Positions 1 through 9,358 of a DNA stretch of 64,000 nt are shown in pieces. The stretch is from Nocardioides ganghwensis (lineage in GTDB: Bacteria; Actinomycetota; Actinomycetes; Propionibacteriales; Nocardioidaceae). The DNA lies in contig NZ_JACXYX010000001.1 of NCBI RefSeq assembly GCF_014779655.1, positions 248,001 through 312,000 on the forward strand, given 5' to 3'. Numbering within the stretch: the stretch's first letter is position 1; every line of letters begins with the position of its first letter. The notes under the pieces are model-generated. The model saw nothing but the letters and a program-made list of their open reading frames with translations, did no database searches and had not been told where the DNA came from. The position numbers were made by a program, and so were the translations under genes.

Positions 1-141
1 CGTCCCCAGAGCGCGGGGTTCCCCGTCCGACCGGTGGCGGGCGTCGCCCTGCTTGAATGGGCGCGCGGCGTGATCGACGAGGTGGTCGCACCTCCGGCAC
101 CCGCCCACCAGACCGCAGCAACCACTGGGAGTGACTCGTGA
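1..141 (+). CDS. mfd: C-terminal fragment, probable transcription-repair coupling factor Mfd
   Basis: An open frame enters from the left edge in frame 1 and ends with TGA at 139-141. The visible 46 residues contain an LLEWARGVIDEVV segment followed by an Ala/Pro-rich tail. Such a helical end followed by a loose tail resembles the end of actinobacterial Mfd proteins. The assignment rests mainly on context: in actinobacteria mfd is commonly followed by a SurA-like lipoprotein, MazG and enolase, as here. The stop overlaps the GTG start of the next gene, so the genes are translationally coupled. No helicase motif lies inside the window, so the identity is an inference. Confidence 0.45.
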   Translation, partial: RPQSAGFPVRPVAGVALLEWARGVIDEVVAPPAPAHQTAATTGSDS

Positions 142-818
142 GCAAGACCCGCCTGATGACGGCCGCGCCCACCTGGGTGACCGTGGGCCTCGCAGGACTG
201 CTGCTGACCGGGTGCGGCAGTGCCGCCCCCGGCGTCGCGGTGAAGGTCGGCGACGAGGAGCTCACCGTCCGCCACGTCGACGCGGTGACCGCCAACTACT
301 GCACGGCCGTCGGCGACCTCGAGTCCGAGGTGCCCATGAGCTTCGTGCGCCAGTACGTCGTGCAGCTGCTCACGCTGCGCTCGCAGGCCTCGCAGATGGC
401 CGAGGAGTACGGCGTCGAGGCCGGCTCGTCCTACCTCAACGACGTCGCGCAGCGGCAGGGCACGGCGGGCACCCAGCCCGAGGAGGTGCGCGACGACTAC
501 GTCGAGCTCGCCTCCACCACGGCGTACGCCCAGGACATCGTCGACCAGATCGGGCGCATCACGCTCGAGGAGGAGGGCATCACCGACGTGACGCCCGAGC
601 AGGCCACCGAGGCCGGCATCGACGTGTTCAACCAGTGGCCGGGCGCCAACGGCATCGAGATCGACCCCCGCTACGGGCTCGAGGTGGTCGACGGCGTGCT
701 GACCCCAGTCGACACCAACGTCTCCGTCGCGGTCGGCGAGACGGCGAAGGCAGGCCTGGGCACCGAGCCGGACCCCGCGTTCGCCCGGACCCTGCCGTCC
801 AACCACCGCTGCGGCTGA
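138..818 (+). CDS. SurA N-terminal-like lipoprotein
   Basis: 226 residues. The N-terminus has basic residues, a hydrophobic stretch and the lipobox LTGC with the lipidated cysteine near residue 26, so the mature protein should be anchored on the outer face of the membrane. The remainder has helical, charged SurA N-terminal-like character (TVRHVDAVTANYC, then an RQYVVQLLTLRSQA helix) but no clear PPIase domain. It is the counterpart of the lipoprotein (LpqU/SurA-like) that follows mfd in many actinobacteria. The GTG start is chosen because GTGA overlaps the upstream stop. A chaperone role for exported proteins is inferred from the family and not shown by a catalytic motif. Confidence 0.75.
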   Translation: MSKTRLMTAAPTWVTVGLAGLLLTGCGSAAPGVAVKVGDEELTVRHVDAVTANYCTAVGDLESEVPMSFVRQYVVQLLTLRSQASQMAEEYGVEAGSSYLNDVAQRQGTAGTQPEEVRDDYVELASTTAYAQDIVDQIGRITLEEEGITDVTPEQATEAGIDVFNQWPGANGIEIDPRYGLEVVDGVLTPVDTNVSVAVGETAKAGLGTEPDPAFARTLPSNHRCG

Positions 819-823
819 GCCGC

Positions 824-1243
824 ATGCCCGCCGCGCCCGACGGGTCCGCGCTGGAGGCGTTCGCCGACCAGATGCGGGTGCTGCAGCGCGAGTGCGCGTG
901 GAAGCGGGAGCAGACGCACACCTCGCTCATCCCCTACGTGCGCGAGGAGGCCGAGGAGGTCGTCGAGGCGATCGAGTCCGGCGACCCGGCCGCGCTGTGC
1001 GACGAGCTGGGCGACCTGCTGCTCCAGGTGGTGATCCACGCGGTCATCGCCGAGGAGGCGGGCGACTTCACCCTCGACGACGTGGCGCGTGGGGTGATGG
1101 CGAAGATGGAGCGCCGCAACCCGCACGTCTTCGGCGACGCCGTGGCCACCGACGTCGCCGAGGTGATGCGGCTGTGGAACGCCGCCAAGGCCGCCGAGAA
1201 GGTCGAGAAGACCGCGAAGGCGAGCCCCTCGAACGGTGGTTGA
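824..1243 (+). CDS. mazG: MazG nucleotide pyrophosphohydrolase
   Basis: 139 residues, ATG at 824, five bases after the previous stop. It is a single-domain MazG-type NTP pyrophosphohydrolase. The all-alpha fold carries the metal-binding EExxE-like helix (EEAEEVVEAIES) and the DELGDLLLQVVIHA helix that together bind Mg2+ and hydrolyse (d)NTPs to NMP plus pyrophosphate, cleansing damaged nucleotides. It is about half the length of the two-domain Escherichia coli protein and matches the single-domain actinobacterial form. The last codons (GGT GGT TGA) coincide with the start of a dispersed repeat, so the repeat supplies the stop codon. Confidence 0.88.
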   Translation: MPAAPDGSALEAFADQMRVLQRECAWKREQTHTSLIPYVREEAEEVVEAIESGDPAALCDELGDLLLQVVIHAVIAEEAGDFTLDDVARGVMAKMERRNPHVFGDAVATDVAEVMRLWNAAKAAEKVEKTAKASPSNGG

Positions 1244-1300
1244 GGTGCGAGGGCACTGGGTCGGTGGTTGAGGAGGGACGAAGTCCCGTCACGAAACCCG
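1233..1300 (+). repeat. Dispersed GGTGGTTGAGG-type repeat after mazG
   Basis: GGTGGTTGAGG occurs at 1233-1243 and again at 1263-1273. The second copy continues through the small palindrome GGGACGAAGTCCC (1273-1285) to TCACGAAACCC. The same framework, GGTGGTTGAGGAG, variable hairpin, then CGAAACC, recurs inverted inside the next gene at 2208-2234. The first copy contains the mazG stop codon. These look like short non-coding palindromic repeats rather than transposons, since no transposase or terminal structure is present. Confidence 0.65.
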
Positions 1301-1372
1301 TCCGGGAAACCCTGGCTGGGAACCGTCCACAGCCGAGGCGCTCTGTCGGCGGTCACTGTCGGTGGCCGGCCG

Positions 1373-1393
1373 TAGAATCGAACACATGATCGA
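1373..1393 (+). promoter_or_regulatory. SOS (LexA) box and -10 element over the start of the HNH gene
   Basis: TAGAAT at 1373-1378 is a good -10 hexamer. Overlapping its last base is TCGAAC-ACAT-GATCGA at 1378-1393, which differs from the actinobacterial LexA consensus TCGAAC-N4-GTTCGA by one base. The ATG at 1386 lies inside the box, seven bases after the -10, so the transcript is probably leaderless and LexA binding would block initiation directly. Confidence 0.65.
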
Positions 1394-2843
1394 AGCGCTG
1401 TCGGGGCTCGGAGCAGGTGAGGTCGACGACCTCACCGCCTCCGACGTGCTGCACGCGATCCGCGACCGCAAGGCGGCCGAGGACCGGGCCGCGGCCGACC
1501 AGCTTGTCCTCGCTGCCTGGTGGGCCGATCTGCACCCGCCGGAGTCGATCCACGACGCTGCGTCGTTCACGGTGCCGGGGTGTGAGCACGAGGAGCCCAT
1601 CGCCGGCGACGGTGCGCCGTTGGTGGCGGAGTTCTGTGTCGCCGAGCTCGGGACCGTGCTCGGGATCTCGACCACGGCGGCGAAGAAGCTCATCGGTCAC
1701 GCGTTGGAGCTGCGCCACCGCCTGCCCCGGTTGTGGGAGCAGGTCCACTCCGGCCGGGTGCCGGCGTGGCGGGCCCGCGCGGTTGCGGAGGCCACCATCC
1801 ACTCGTCGCCTGCTTTGACTCGCGAGGCGGCGGGGTTCGTCGACTCCCAGGTCGCGGCCGTGGCCGGGCGGATCGGGCAGGCGCAGCTCGACCGGCTCCT
1901 CGCGGATACGATCAGGCGCTACGACCTAGCAACCGCCGACCCCACCGCCGACCCCGAGGACGGGTGGCAGCACGTCGACCCGCGTCACGTCACCGTGGAC
2001 AAGGACGACGTGCACTACGCCGGCACCCTGCACCTGGAGGCCGAGCTCGACCTCGCCGACGCCCTCGACCTCGACCGTGCCGTCGCGCACCACGCAGCAG
2101 TCCAGAAGGCCCTCGGGTCCCAGCTGTCACTCGACGCGCGTCGGGCCAAGGCGCTCGGGGAGCTTGCCCGGCAACAGACCGCGCTCGACCTCCACGCTGA
2201 CCGCGGTGGTTTCGAGGCTCGCTCCTCAACCACCGACAAAGCCAGGACCTCGACCACCGATGAGAGCGGGCCGGACCTGCCGGCTGCGCGGGAGGTGGTC
2301 ATCCACGCCCACTTCGACGCCTCCGTGGTCGGCGAGCAGACCGTGTTCGGGCCGACCGGGCGGATGGAGAACGGGCAGCGACTCGTGCTGCTGGACCAGG
2401 TCCGGTCCTGGTGCGCCGACTCCCGTACGAAGGTGACGATCAAGCCCGTCATCGACCTCAACGCCCAGCTGACCGCGCAGAGCTACGAGATCCCGGACCG
2501 GATCCGCGAGCAAATCATTCTCCGCGACCGCACCTGCGTGTTCCCGTCCTGCACGAGACCGGCCCGCGGCTGCGACATCGACCACATCACCGCCTACGAC
2601 CACGACGCCGAAGCCAAGGGCAGACCCCAGCCCGGCCCGACTCGCAGTGACAACCTCGCCTGCCTGTGCCGGTTCCACCATCGCCTCAAGACGCACTCCG
2701 CCTGGCGCTACGAGATGACCGCGCCCGGGGTGTTCGAGTGGACCAGCCCCCACGGCCACCGCTACCGCCGCGACCACACCGGCACCACCGCACTCGACCC
2801 ACCGGCCGCACCACCGGGCATCCCACGACCCCGCCGACGATGA
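1386..2843 (+). CDS. DUF222 / HNH endonuclease domain protein (13E12-repeat type)
   Basis: 485 residues. Residues about 20-345 form the DUF222 region typical of actinobacterial 13E12-repeat proteins. Residues about 370-440 form an HNH nuclease: paired cysteines at 384/389 and 426/428, the D399-H400 centre, N423 and H431/H432. All expected metal and catalytic positions are present, so the nuclease should be active. It begins at the ATG inside a LexA-like box, which suggests DNA-damage induction. Residues about 275-293, rich in Ser/Thr, are encoded by an in-frame dispersed repeat and probably form a loop. A perfect hairpin follows the stop. These genes are multicopy in related genomes and their role is not established; DNA repair or mobility is inference. 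Confidence 0.85.
   Translation: MIEALSGLGAGEVDDLTASDVLHAIRDRKAAEDRAAADQLVLAAWWADLHPPESIHDAASFTVPGCEHEEPIAGDGAPLVAEFCVAELGTVLGISTTAAKKLIGHALELRHRLPRLWEQVHSGRVPAWRARAVAEATIHSSPALTREAAGFVDSQVAAVAGRIGQAQLDRLLADTIRRYDLATADPTADPEDGWQHVDPRHVTVDKDDVHYAGTLHLEAELDLADALDLDRAVAHHAAVQKALGSQLSLDARRAKALGELARQQTALDLHADRGGFEARSSTTDKARTSTTDESGPDLPAAREVVIHAHFDASVVGEQTVFGPTGRMENGQRLVLLDQVRSWCADSRTKVTIKPVIDLNAQLTAQSYEIPDRIREQIILRDRTCVFPSCTRPARGCDIDHITAYDHDAEAKGRPQPGPTRSDNLACLCRFHHRLKTHSAWRYEMTAPGVFEWTSPHGHRYRRDHTGTTALDPPAAPPGIPRPRRR
2208..2260 (-). repeat. Dispersed repeat embedded in the HNH gene
   Basis: On the minus strand this reads GGTGGTTGAGGAGCGAGCC followed by TCGAAACC (2208-2234), the same framework as the copy at 1263-1300. 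A second, partial unit (TCGGTGGTCGAGG on the minus strand) lies at 2249-2261. The insert keeps the reading frame and adds roughly 19 residues between the DUF222 helices and the next conserved strand. Confidence 0.6.
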
Positions 2844-2855
2844 CCCCGCCCCACA

Positions 2856-2879
2856 CCCCGCCTTCCAGTGAAGGCGGGG
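2856..2879. terminator. Hairpin terminator between convergent genes
   Basis: A perfect 10-bp stem, CCCCGCCTTC / GAAGGCGGGG, encloses the 4-base loop CAGT. It lies 13 bases after the HNH gene stop and 25 bases before the end of the convergent permease gene. No T-run follows on the plus strand. It can serve both strands. Confidence 0.7.
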
Positions 2880-2904
2880 CCACAGCCATGCCCGACGCCG
2901 ACCG

Positions 2905-4179
2905 TCACGTGCGGCGTCGCAGTGCGACCGCCCGTCCGAGGATCCCGACCGCGAACACCGCGAGCCCGGCCAGCACGGAGCCGATCGGGAGTGCCGCGGT
3001 CATGACGAGGCAGCCGGCCAGCCCGAGCACCTGGAGGCCGCGCGGCCAGCGTCGCTGCTCGGCAGGCTGGCGGAGGGCGGACAGGTTGGCGACGGCGTAG
3101 TAGACGAGCACGCCGAAGGAGGAGAAGCCGATCGCGCCGCGCACGTCGGCGAGCAGCACGAGCGCCACGACGGCGGCCCCGATGACGACCTGCGCCGTGT
3201 CGGGGACCTGGTGCCGCGCGTCGACGGAGGCCAGCGGCGCCGGCAGGTCCCGCTCGCGTGCCATCGCCAGCGTCGTACGCCCCACTCCGGCCAGGAGCGC
3301 CAGCAGCGCGCCGAGCGCAGCGGCGGCGGCGCCGATCCGCACCACCGGGACGGCCCACGCGGCGCCGACCGCCTCGGTGGCGGCTGCGACCGGCACGGGG
3401 TTGCCCGGCAGGTCCGCGCCGAGGACCTCCACCAGCGCGAGCCCGACGAGCAGGTAGAGCACGACGGCGGTGCCGAGGGCCACGAGGATCGCTCGGCCGA
3501 GCTGCTCGGGTCGGCGCACCTCCTCGGCGAGCGTCGCGATCCGCGCGTAGCCGGCGAACGCGAAGAAGAGCAGTCCGGCCGCCTGCAACACCCCCCACGC
3601 CCCGCCGGTCGCCTCCAGCGGCACGGTCGGTCCTGCCTCGCCCGTCGCCGCGATCAGCAGGAACCCGAGGAGCACCGCGAGCGTCGTCACCAGCAGCACC
3701 CGGGCGGCCGTCGCGGTACGGGTGATCCCGCGCAGGTTGAGCACCGTGAACGCCACCACCACCAGCGCCGCCAGCCCGCGCTGCCACCACCCGGCCCCGT
3801 CGTCGCCGGCCCCGGAGGTCGTGTCGGGGAGGGCGTACGCCGCGAACGTCATCGCCATCGCCGTGCAGGACGCGGTCTTGCCGACCACGAAGCCCCACCC
3901 GGCGAGGAAGCCCCACCACGGGCCGAGCACCTCGCGGCCGAAGAGGTAGGTGCCGCCCGAGGCGGGGTAGGAGGACGCGAGCTGGGCCGACGCCACGGCG
4001 TTGCAGAAGGCGATGACCGCGGCGATGCCGAGGGCGACGAGCAGCCCGCTGCCGGCCGCCTCCGCGGCCGGTGCGAAGGCGACGAAGACACCGGCGCCGA
4101 GCATCGCGCTGAGGCCCACGACGGTGGCGTCGACGGTCCCGAGGCGCCGGGCGAGCGCGGGCCCGCCGGGGGTGCTCAT
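2905..4179 (-). CDS. APC-family amino acid permease
   Basis: 424 residues in a hydrophobic protein with about twelve membrane segments. The N-terminal part shows the APC hallmark: a glycine-rich unwound first helix (GLSAMLGAGVFVAF) and the SGGTYLFGREVLG stretch after helix 2. The family exchanges or imports amino acids or polyamines; substrate cannot be read from the sequence. The ATG at 4177-4179 overlaps the stop of the upstream regulator gene (ATGA), so the two are coupled and the regulator may govern this transporter. Length is slightly short for the family because the C-terminal tail is truncated after the last helix. Confidence 0.85.
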   Translation of the reverse strand: MSTPGGPALARRLGTVDATVVGLSAMLGAGVFVAFAPAAEAAGSGLLVALGIAAVIAFCNAVASAQLASSYPASGGTYLFGREVLGPWWGFLAGWGFVVGKTASCTAMAMTFAAYALPDTTSGAGDDGAGWWQRGLAALVVVAFTVLNLRGITRTATAARVLLVTTLAVLLGFLLIAATGEAGPTVPLEATGGAWGVLQAAGLLFFAFAGYARIATLAEEVRRPEQLGRAILVALGTAVVLYLLVGLALVEVLGADLPGNPVPVAAATEAVGAAWAVPVVRIGAAAAALGALLALLAGVGRTTLAMARERDLPAPLASVDARHQVPDTAQVVIGAAVVALVLLADVRGAIGFSSFGVLVYYAVANLSALRQPAEQRRWPRGLQVLGLAGCLVMTAALPIGSVLAGLAVFAVGILGRAVALRRRT

Positions 4180-5027
4180 CCGAGCCCGCCGGCCGCGTCG
4201 GACGCGCGCAGCCGGCACAGCGCGGTCGTGCGGAGGTGGTCGGCGTCGACGAGCACGTGCGCGACCATCTCGCCGACCGTCCGCGTGACCGGGCCGGGGG
4301 CGAAGGCGTCGACGAACGCCTCGTCGAACCGTCCCGTCGCGGCGAGCAGCGCCACCGTGTCGGCGAGCTCGGGCCCGACCCGGTCGAGCCGCGAGCGCAG
4401 CGAGCCCAGCGACTCCGGGGTCCCCGTGCGGGCGGTCTCGTGCGGGACGTCGTGGGCGGCCGCGGTGATCGCCTCCATGCGATCGACGAGCTGCGTCAGC
4501 GACGCTCGCAGCGAGAGGCCACCGGCGCCCGCGCCGGTCCCGTCCGTCCCGTCCCTCTCGTCGAGATCGGCGTCGGGGAGGACGGCGGCCGCGTCGACCA
4601 GGTCGCCGACGGCCCGCACGTGGTGCGTCACCAGCTCGCCGAGGAGGTCCACGCCGTCCATCCTCCGACGGGCGGGGAGCCGCACGCCATCCGGCGGCCG
4701 GAAGTGGACGTCGCCGGGCGCGTCGATGGCCCACGAGGTGGGGGCGGCCCGCCACGCGGACGGGAGGTCGCCGTACTCGCGTCGGAACGCGCGGGCGAAC
4801 ACGTCGTAGCCACGGAAGCCGCTCTCCGTCGCGATGTCCTGCAGCGTGCGTCGGGTGGTCGCGACGAGGTGCGCGGCGCGCTCGAGGACGATGCGGTCGG
4901 AGAACCGTGCCGGTGACTCGCCGGCCAACGCGCGACGGAACCGCGACGTGCCCGGGGCGTCGTCACCCACGGCACGGGCGACGAATGCCCGGAAGCCGTC
5001 GACGGGGGAGGGCGTCGGGCTGGGCAC
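4176..5027 (-). CDS. AraC-type HTH protein fused to a DinB/DUF664-like domain
   Basis: 283 residues from a GTG at 5027. Residues about 5-100 form an AraC/XylS-type double HTH (second HTH: LQDIATESGFRGYDVFARAFRREYG). Residues about 125-280 form a four-helix bundle of DinB or mycothiol-maleylpyruvate-isomerase type (MDGVDLLGELVTHHVRAVGDL). The GTG at 5027 is chosen because a TACCGT -10 box lies seven bases upstream; a GTG at 5057 is also open. The HTH precedes the bundle, unlike classical AraC regulators with the HTH at the C-terminus. It is the first gene of a two-gene unit with the permease. A local regulatory role is inferred; what the bundle binds is unknown. Confidence 0.75.
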   Translation of the reverse strand: MPSPTPSPVDGFRAFVARAVGDDAPGTSRFRRALAGESPARFSDRIVLERAAHLVATTRRTLQDIATESGFRGYDVFARAFRREYGDLPSAWRAAPTSWAIDAPGDVHFRPPDGVRLPARRRMDGVDLLGELVTHHVRAVGDLVDAAAVLPDADLDERDGTDGTGAGAGGLSLRASLTQLVDRMEAITAAAHDVPHETARTGTPESLGSLRSRLDRVGPELADTVALLAATGRFDEAFVDAFAPGPVTRTVGEMVAHVLVDADHLRTTALCRLRASDAAGGLG

Positions 5028-5041
5028 GCCGGTCACGGTAG

Positions 5042-6415
<1,374 letters not shown>

Positions 6416-6434
6416 AGCAGGCAGACTGGACCGC

Positions 6435-7079
6435 ATGCCTTCCCAGCGCCGTACGCCTCGTGGTGGGCCCGGCGGACCGCGCGGACCGAGGCAGGGCCAC
6501 AGCACGCACCCCGGCGCCCGCGGCACCCGGCCGCGGGCGGGCGGGACGCGTACGCCCGCCTCGCGGAGCGAGCCCGTCCCGGCCACCGCGGGGCCTGCCG
6601 CCACCCGGAGCACCACCCGCGGCACCACCAGGAGCCCCCAGCGCCGCCCCCGCTTCACCGGCCGCGCCGCCGTGCTCGTGCTGGTGCTCGCCGTGCTGAC
6701 GGTGTCGTACGCCTCGTCGCTGCGGGCCTACCTCCAGCAGCGCTCCCACATCGGCGAGCTCAAGGCGCAGATCGCCGAGCGCGAGGCCAGCATCAACGAC
6801 CTCGAGCGGGAGAAGAAGCGCTGGGACGACCCGGCGTACGTCAAGGCGCAGGCCCGCGCGCGCTTCGGCTACCTGATGCCGGGCGAGCAGGGGTTCGAGG
6901 TCATCGGCGCCGACGGCAGGCCGATCGAGGCGCAGGCCACCCTCAACGACCCCGACGAGGTCATCAAGACGGTGCCCAAGGCATGGTGGACCGCCGCCTG
7001 GGAGTCGGTGGAGCTCGCCGGCAACCCGCCCCCGCCCGACGAGGAACCCGCAGAGATGATCGACGGAACGCAGCAGTGA
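6435..7079 (+). CDS. FtsB/DivIC-type septum formation protein
   Basis: 214 residues. Residues 1-75 are a disordered Arg/Pro/Gly/Thr-rich cytoplasmic tail. A single membrane segment follows (about 78-95, AAVLVLVLAVLTVSYA), then a short coiled coil (HIGELKAQIAEREASINDLE) and the DivIC-typical motif DDPAYVKAQARARFGYLMPGE. FtsB/DivIC proteins join FtsL and FtsQ in the division septum. The ATG at 6435 lies 19 bases after the enolase stop. The long basic tail is common in actinobacterial versions. The gene overlaps the following DUF501 gene by GTGA. Confidence 0.88.
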   Translation: MPSQRRTPRGGPGGPRGPRQGHSTHPGARGTRPRAGGTRTPASRSEPVPATAGPAATRSTTRGTTRSPQRRPRFTGRAAVLVLVLAVLTVSYASSLRAYLQQRSHIGELKAQIAEREASINDLEREKKRWDDPAYVKAQARARFGYLMPGEQGFEVIGADGRPIEAQATLNDPDEVIKTVPKAWWTAAWESVELAGNPPPPDEEPAEMIDGTQQ

Positions 7080-7597
7080 ACCAGCAGAGGATCGACCCGG
7101 CCGACGAGGCCGCCATCCACGCGCAGCTCAAGCGCCGGCCCCGCGGGATCGACTCCGTCGGACACCGCTGCCCCTGCGGCAACCCCGACGTGGTCACCAC
7201 CGAGCCGCGGCTGCCCAACGGCACGCCGTTCCCGACGACGTTCTACCTGACCTGCCCGCGTGCCGCCTCGCGCATCGGCACGCTCGAGGGCTCGGGGCTG
7301 ATGAAGGAGATGCAGGCGCGCCTCGGCACCGACGAGGAGCTCGCCGCGGCCTACCGCGACGCCCACGAGCGCTACCTCGAGTTCCGTGCCGAGGTGGGGG
7401 AGCGGGCCGGCCTCGACGTGCCCGAGATCGAGGGCATCACCGCCGGCGGCATGCCCGACCGGGTCAAGTGCCTGCACGTCCTCGCCGGCCAGTCGCTGGC
7501 GATGGGCCGCGGCGTCAACCCGCTCGGCGACGAGGTCCTCGACCTGCTCGGCCCCTGGTGGGAGTCGGGGCCGTGCGTCGAGCGTCCGGCGCCGTGA
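7076..7597 (+). CDS. DUF501 family protein
   Basis: 173 residues, GTG start overlapping the DivIC stop. The sequence holds the DUF501 features: an N-terminal RRPRGIDSVGHRCPCGNPDVV segment with a CxC pair, then a FPTTFYLTCPRA strand and a C-terminal PDRVKCLHVLAGQSLAMGRGVNP motif with conserved Cys and His. The function of the family is unknown. Its constant place between divIC and ppx in actinobacteria argues for a link to envelope or phosphate metabolism, but this is association only. The conserved cysteines and histidine could bind a metal. Confidence 0.88.
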   Translation: MNQQRIDPADEAAIHAQLKRRPRGIDSVGHRCPCGNPDVVTTEPRLPNGTPFPTTFYLTCPRAASRIGTLEGSGLMKEMQARLGTDEELAAAYRDAHERYLEFRAEVGERAGLDVPEIEGITAGGMPDRVKCLHVLAGQSLAMGRGVNPLGDEVLDLLGPWWESGPCVERPAP

Positions 7598-7601
7598 CCG
7601 C

Positions 7602-8522
7602 ATGAGCACCGTCGCGGCCATCGACTGCGGGACCAACTCGATCAAGGTCCTGATCGGCACGGTGCGCGACGACGGCCGGCTCGACGTCGTCCTGCGCGAC
7701 TCGCGCGTCGTCCGGCTCGGCCAGGGCGTGGACCGCACGGGCGAGCTCGCCGACGAGGCGCTCGAGCGCACGTTCGCGGCGCTCGACGAGTTCGCCGAGA
7801 CCATCCGTCGTCACGCCGTGCCGCCGGCGCGGGTCCGGTTCTGCGCCACCTCGGCCACCCGCGACGCCAGCAACGCCGCGGTGTTCCGCGAGGGCGTACG
7901 CCGTCGGCTGGGCATCGAGCCCGAGGTGCTGTCCGGCGACGAGGAGGCGGCACTCGTCTACGCCGGCGCCATCGCCGCGCAGGTCCCGATGCCGCCCGAG
8001 CCGGTGCTGGTGGTCGACATCGGCGGCGGCTCCACCGAGCTCGTGCTGGGGGAGGGCGGCGAGCGGCAGGCCGTCTCGATGGACATCGGGTCCGTACGCC
8101 TGCACGAGCGCCACCTCCACAGCGACCCGCCGACGTCGGCGGAGGTCGCCGCGTGCGTCGCCGACATCGACGCCCATCTCGACGCCGGCGGGGTCCCCCT
8201 CGAGCGCACCCGCACCGTGATCGGCACCTCCGGCACGATCAAGACCCTCGCGTGCGGCGTCCTCGCCCTCGACAGCTATGACCGCGAGGCGTTCGACCGC
8301 GCCGTCCTGCCCAACGACGCGACCGCGTCCTACGTCGACGGGCTCGTCGCGATGACCGTCGCCGAGCGGCGGGCGCTGCCCTACATGCACCCCGGCCGCG
8401 CCGACGTGATCGGCGCGGGGGCGCTGATCTGGAGCCGCATCCTGGCGCGGGTGCCGGTGCCCGAGCACGTCGTGTCCGAGGCCGACATCCTGCACGGCAT
8501 GGCCGCCGCCATCCCGCGATGA
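7602..8522 (+). CDS. ppx: Ppx/GppA phosphatase family protein (exopolyphosphatase)
   Basis: 306 residues; ATG at 7602, four bases after the DUF501 stop. It has the ASKHA-fold phosphate loops: AAIDCGTNSIKVLIG at the N-terminus, the second loop VVDIGGGSTELVLG at about residues 138-152, and SGDEEAALVYAGA between them. The family hydrolyses polyphosphate or the gamma/5' phosphate of pppGpp. The short C-terminus, without the HD domain of E. coli Ppx, matches the short actinobacterial paralogues, some of which have weak polyphosphatase activity. It overlaps the next gene by ATGA. Confidence 0.9.
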   Translation: MSTVAAIDCGTNSIKVLIGTVRDDGRLDVVLRDSRVVRLGQGVDRTGELADEALERTFAALDEFAETIRRHAVPPARVRFCATSATRDASNAAVFREGVRRRLGIEPEVLSGDEEAALVYAGAIAAQVPMPPEPVLVVDIGGGSTELVLGEGGERQAVSMDIGSVRLHERHLHSDPPTSAEVAACVADIDAHLDAGGVPLERTRTVIGTSGTIKTLACGVLALDSYDREAFDRAVLPNDATASYVDGLVAMTVAERRALPYMHPGRADVIGAGALIWSRILARVPVPEHVVSEADILHGMAAAIPR

Positions 8523-9358
8523 CGCGGCGACCGGTCACGCTCCTGCCGCACCCGGTCGTCGGGGGCGCGTTCGCCAGCCCGGTCGAGCCCGGCGCCGGCT
8601 GGCCGGACGACCCGGCAGCCGCGGGCACGCCCGTCGCGCGCGACGCCGACGACGTACGCCGCCTCGCGCAGGACGCCGGCCTGGACGAGCTCGACGCCCG
8701 GGTCAGCGTCTGCTCCGCCTGCCCCCGCCTGGTGGCCTGGCGCGAGGGCGTCGCGCAGGAGAAGCGGGCGTCCTTCGCCGACCAGCCCTACTGGGGCAGG
8801 CCGATCCCGGGCTGGGGCGACCCCACGCCCTCCCTGCTCATCGTCGGCCTCGCGCCCGCGGCCAACGGCGGCAACCGCACCGGGCGGATCTTCACCGGCG
8901 ACCCGAGCGCGGACTGGCTCTTCGCGAGCCTGCACCGCACCGGGTGGGCCGTGCAGCCCACCAGCGAGCACGCCGGCGACGGCCAGCGCCTCGTCGACGC
9001 GCGGATGGTCGCGACCGTGCGCTGCGCCCCTCCGGACAACAAGCCCACCGCCGTCGAGCGCGACACCTGTGCGCCGTGGATCGCCGCCGAGCTGGCCCTG
9101 CTCACCACGGTGCGCGTCGTCGTGGCCCTCGGCTCGTTCGGCTGGGACGGCGCCGTACGCTCGCTGGTCGCCGCGGGCGCACCGGCACCGGCGACGCGGC
9201 CGAAGTTCGGGCACGGCGCCGAGGTCGAGCTCGGCGACGTGACCCTCCTCGGGTGCTACCACCCCTCGCCGCACAACACCTACACCAAGCGGCTCACCGC
9301 CGAGATGACGGACGCGGTCTTCGAGCGGGCGCGGGCGCTGACAGACTTGCCCGTGTGA
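8519..9358 (+). CDS. Uracil-DNA glycosylase, family 5 (UdgB-like)
   Basis: 279 residues. It removes uracil, and in this family also other deaminated or damaged bases, from DNA. Four cysteines in the Fe-S pattern of family 4/5 enzymes are visible at about 65, 68, 169 and 184. The motif A loop reads GLAPAANGGNRTGR, with Ala where family 4 has a catalytic acid, which is the mark of family 5. The later motif CYHPSPHNTYT supplies the His near the active site. ATGA overlap with ppx couples the two genes. The N-terminal 45 residues are a low-complexity extension. Confidence 0.88.
   Translation: MTRRPVTLLPHPVVGGAFASPVEPGAGWPDDPAAAGTPVARDADDVRRLAQDAGLDELDARVSVCSACPRLVAWREGVAQEKRASFADQPYWGRPIPGWGDPTPSLLIVGLAPAANGGNRTGRIFTGDPSADWLFASLHRTGWAVQPTSEHAGDGQRLVDARMVATVRCAPPDNKPTAVERDTCAPWIAAELALLTTVRVVVALGSFGWDGAVRSLVAAGAPAPATRPKFGHGAEVELGDVTLLGCYHPSPHNTYTKRLTAEMTDAVFERARALTDLPV

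Noticed and set aside
1273..1285. GGGACGAAGTCCC as a DosR box
   Set aside because: It is the hairpin of a dispersed repeat, has a 3-base centre instead of the DosR spacing, and lies after the mazG stop and not in a promoter.
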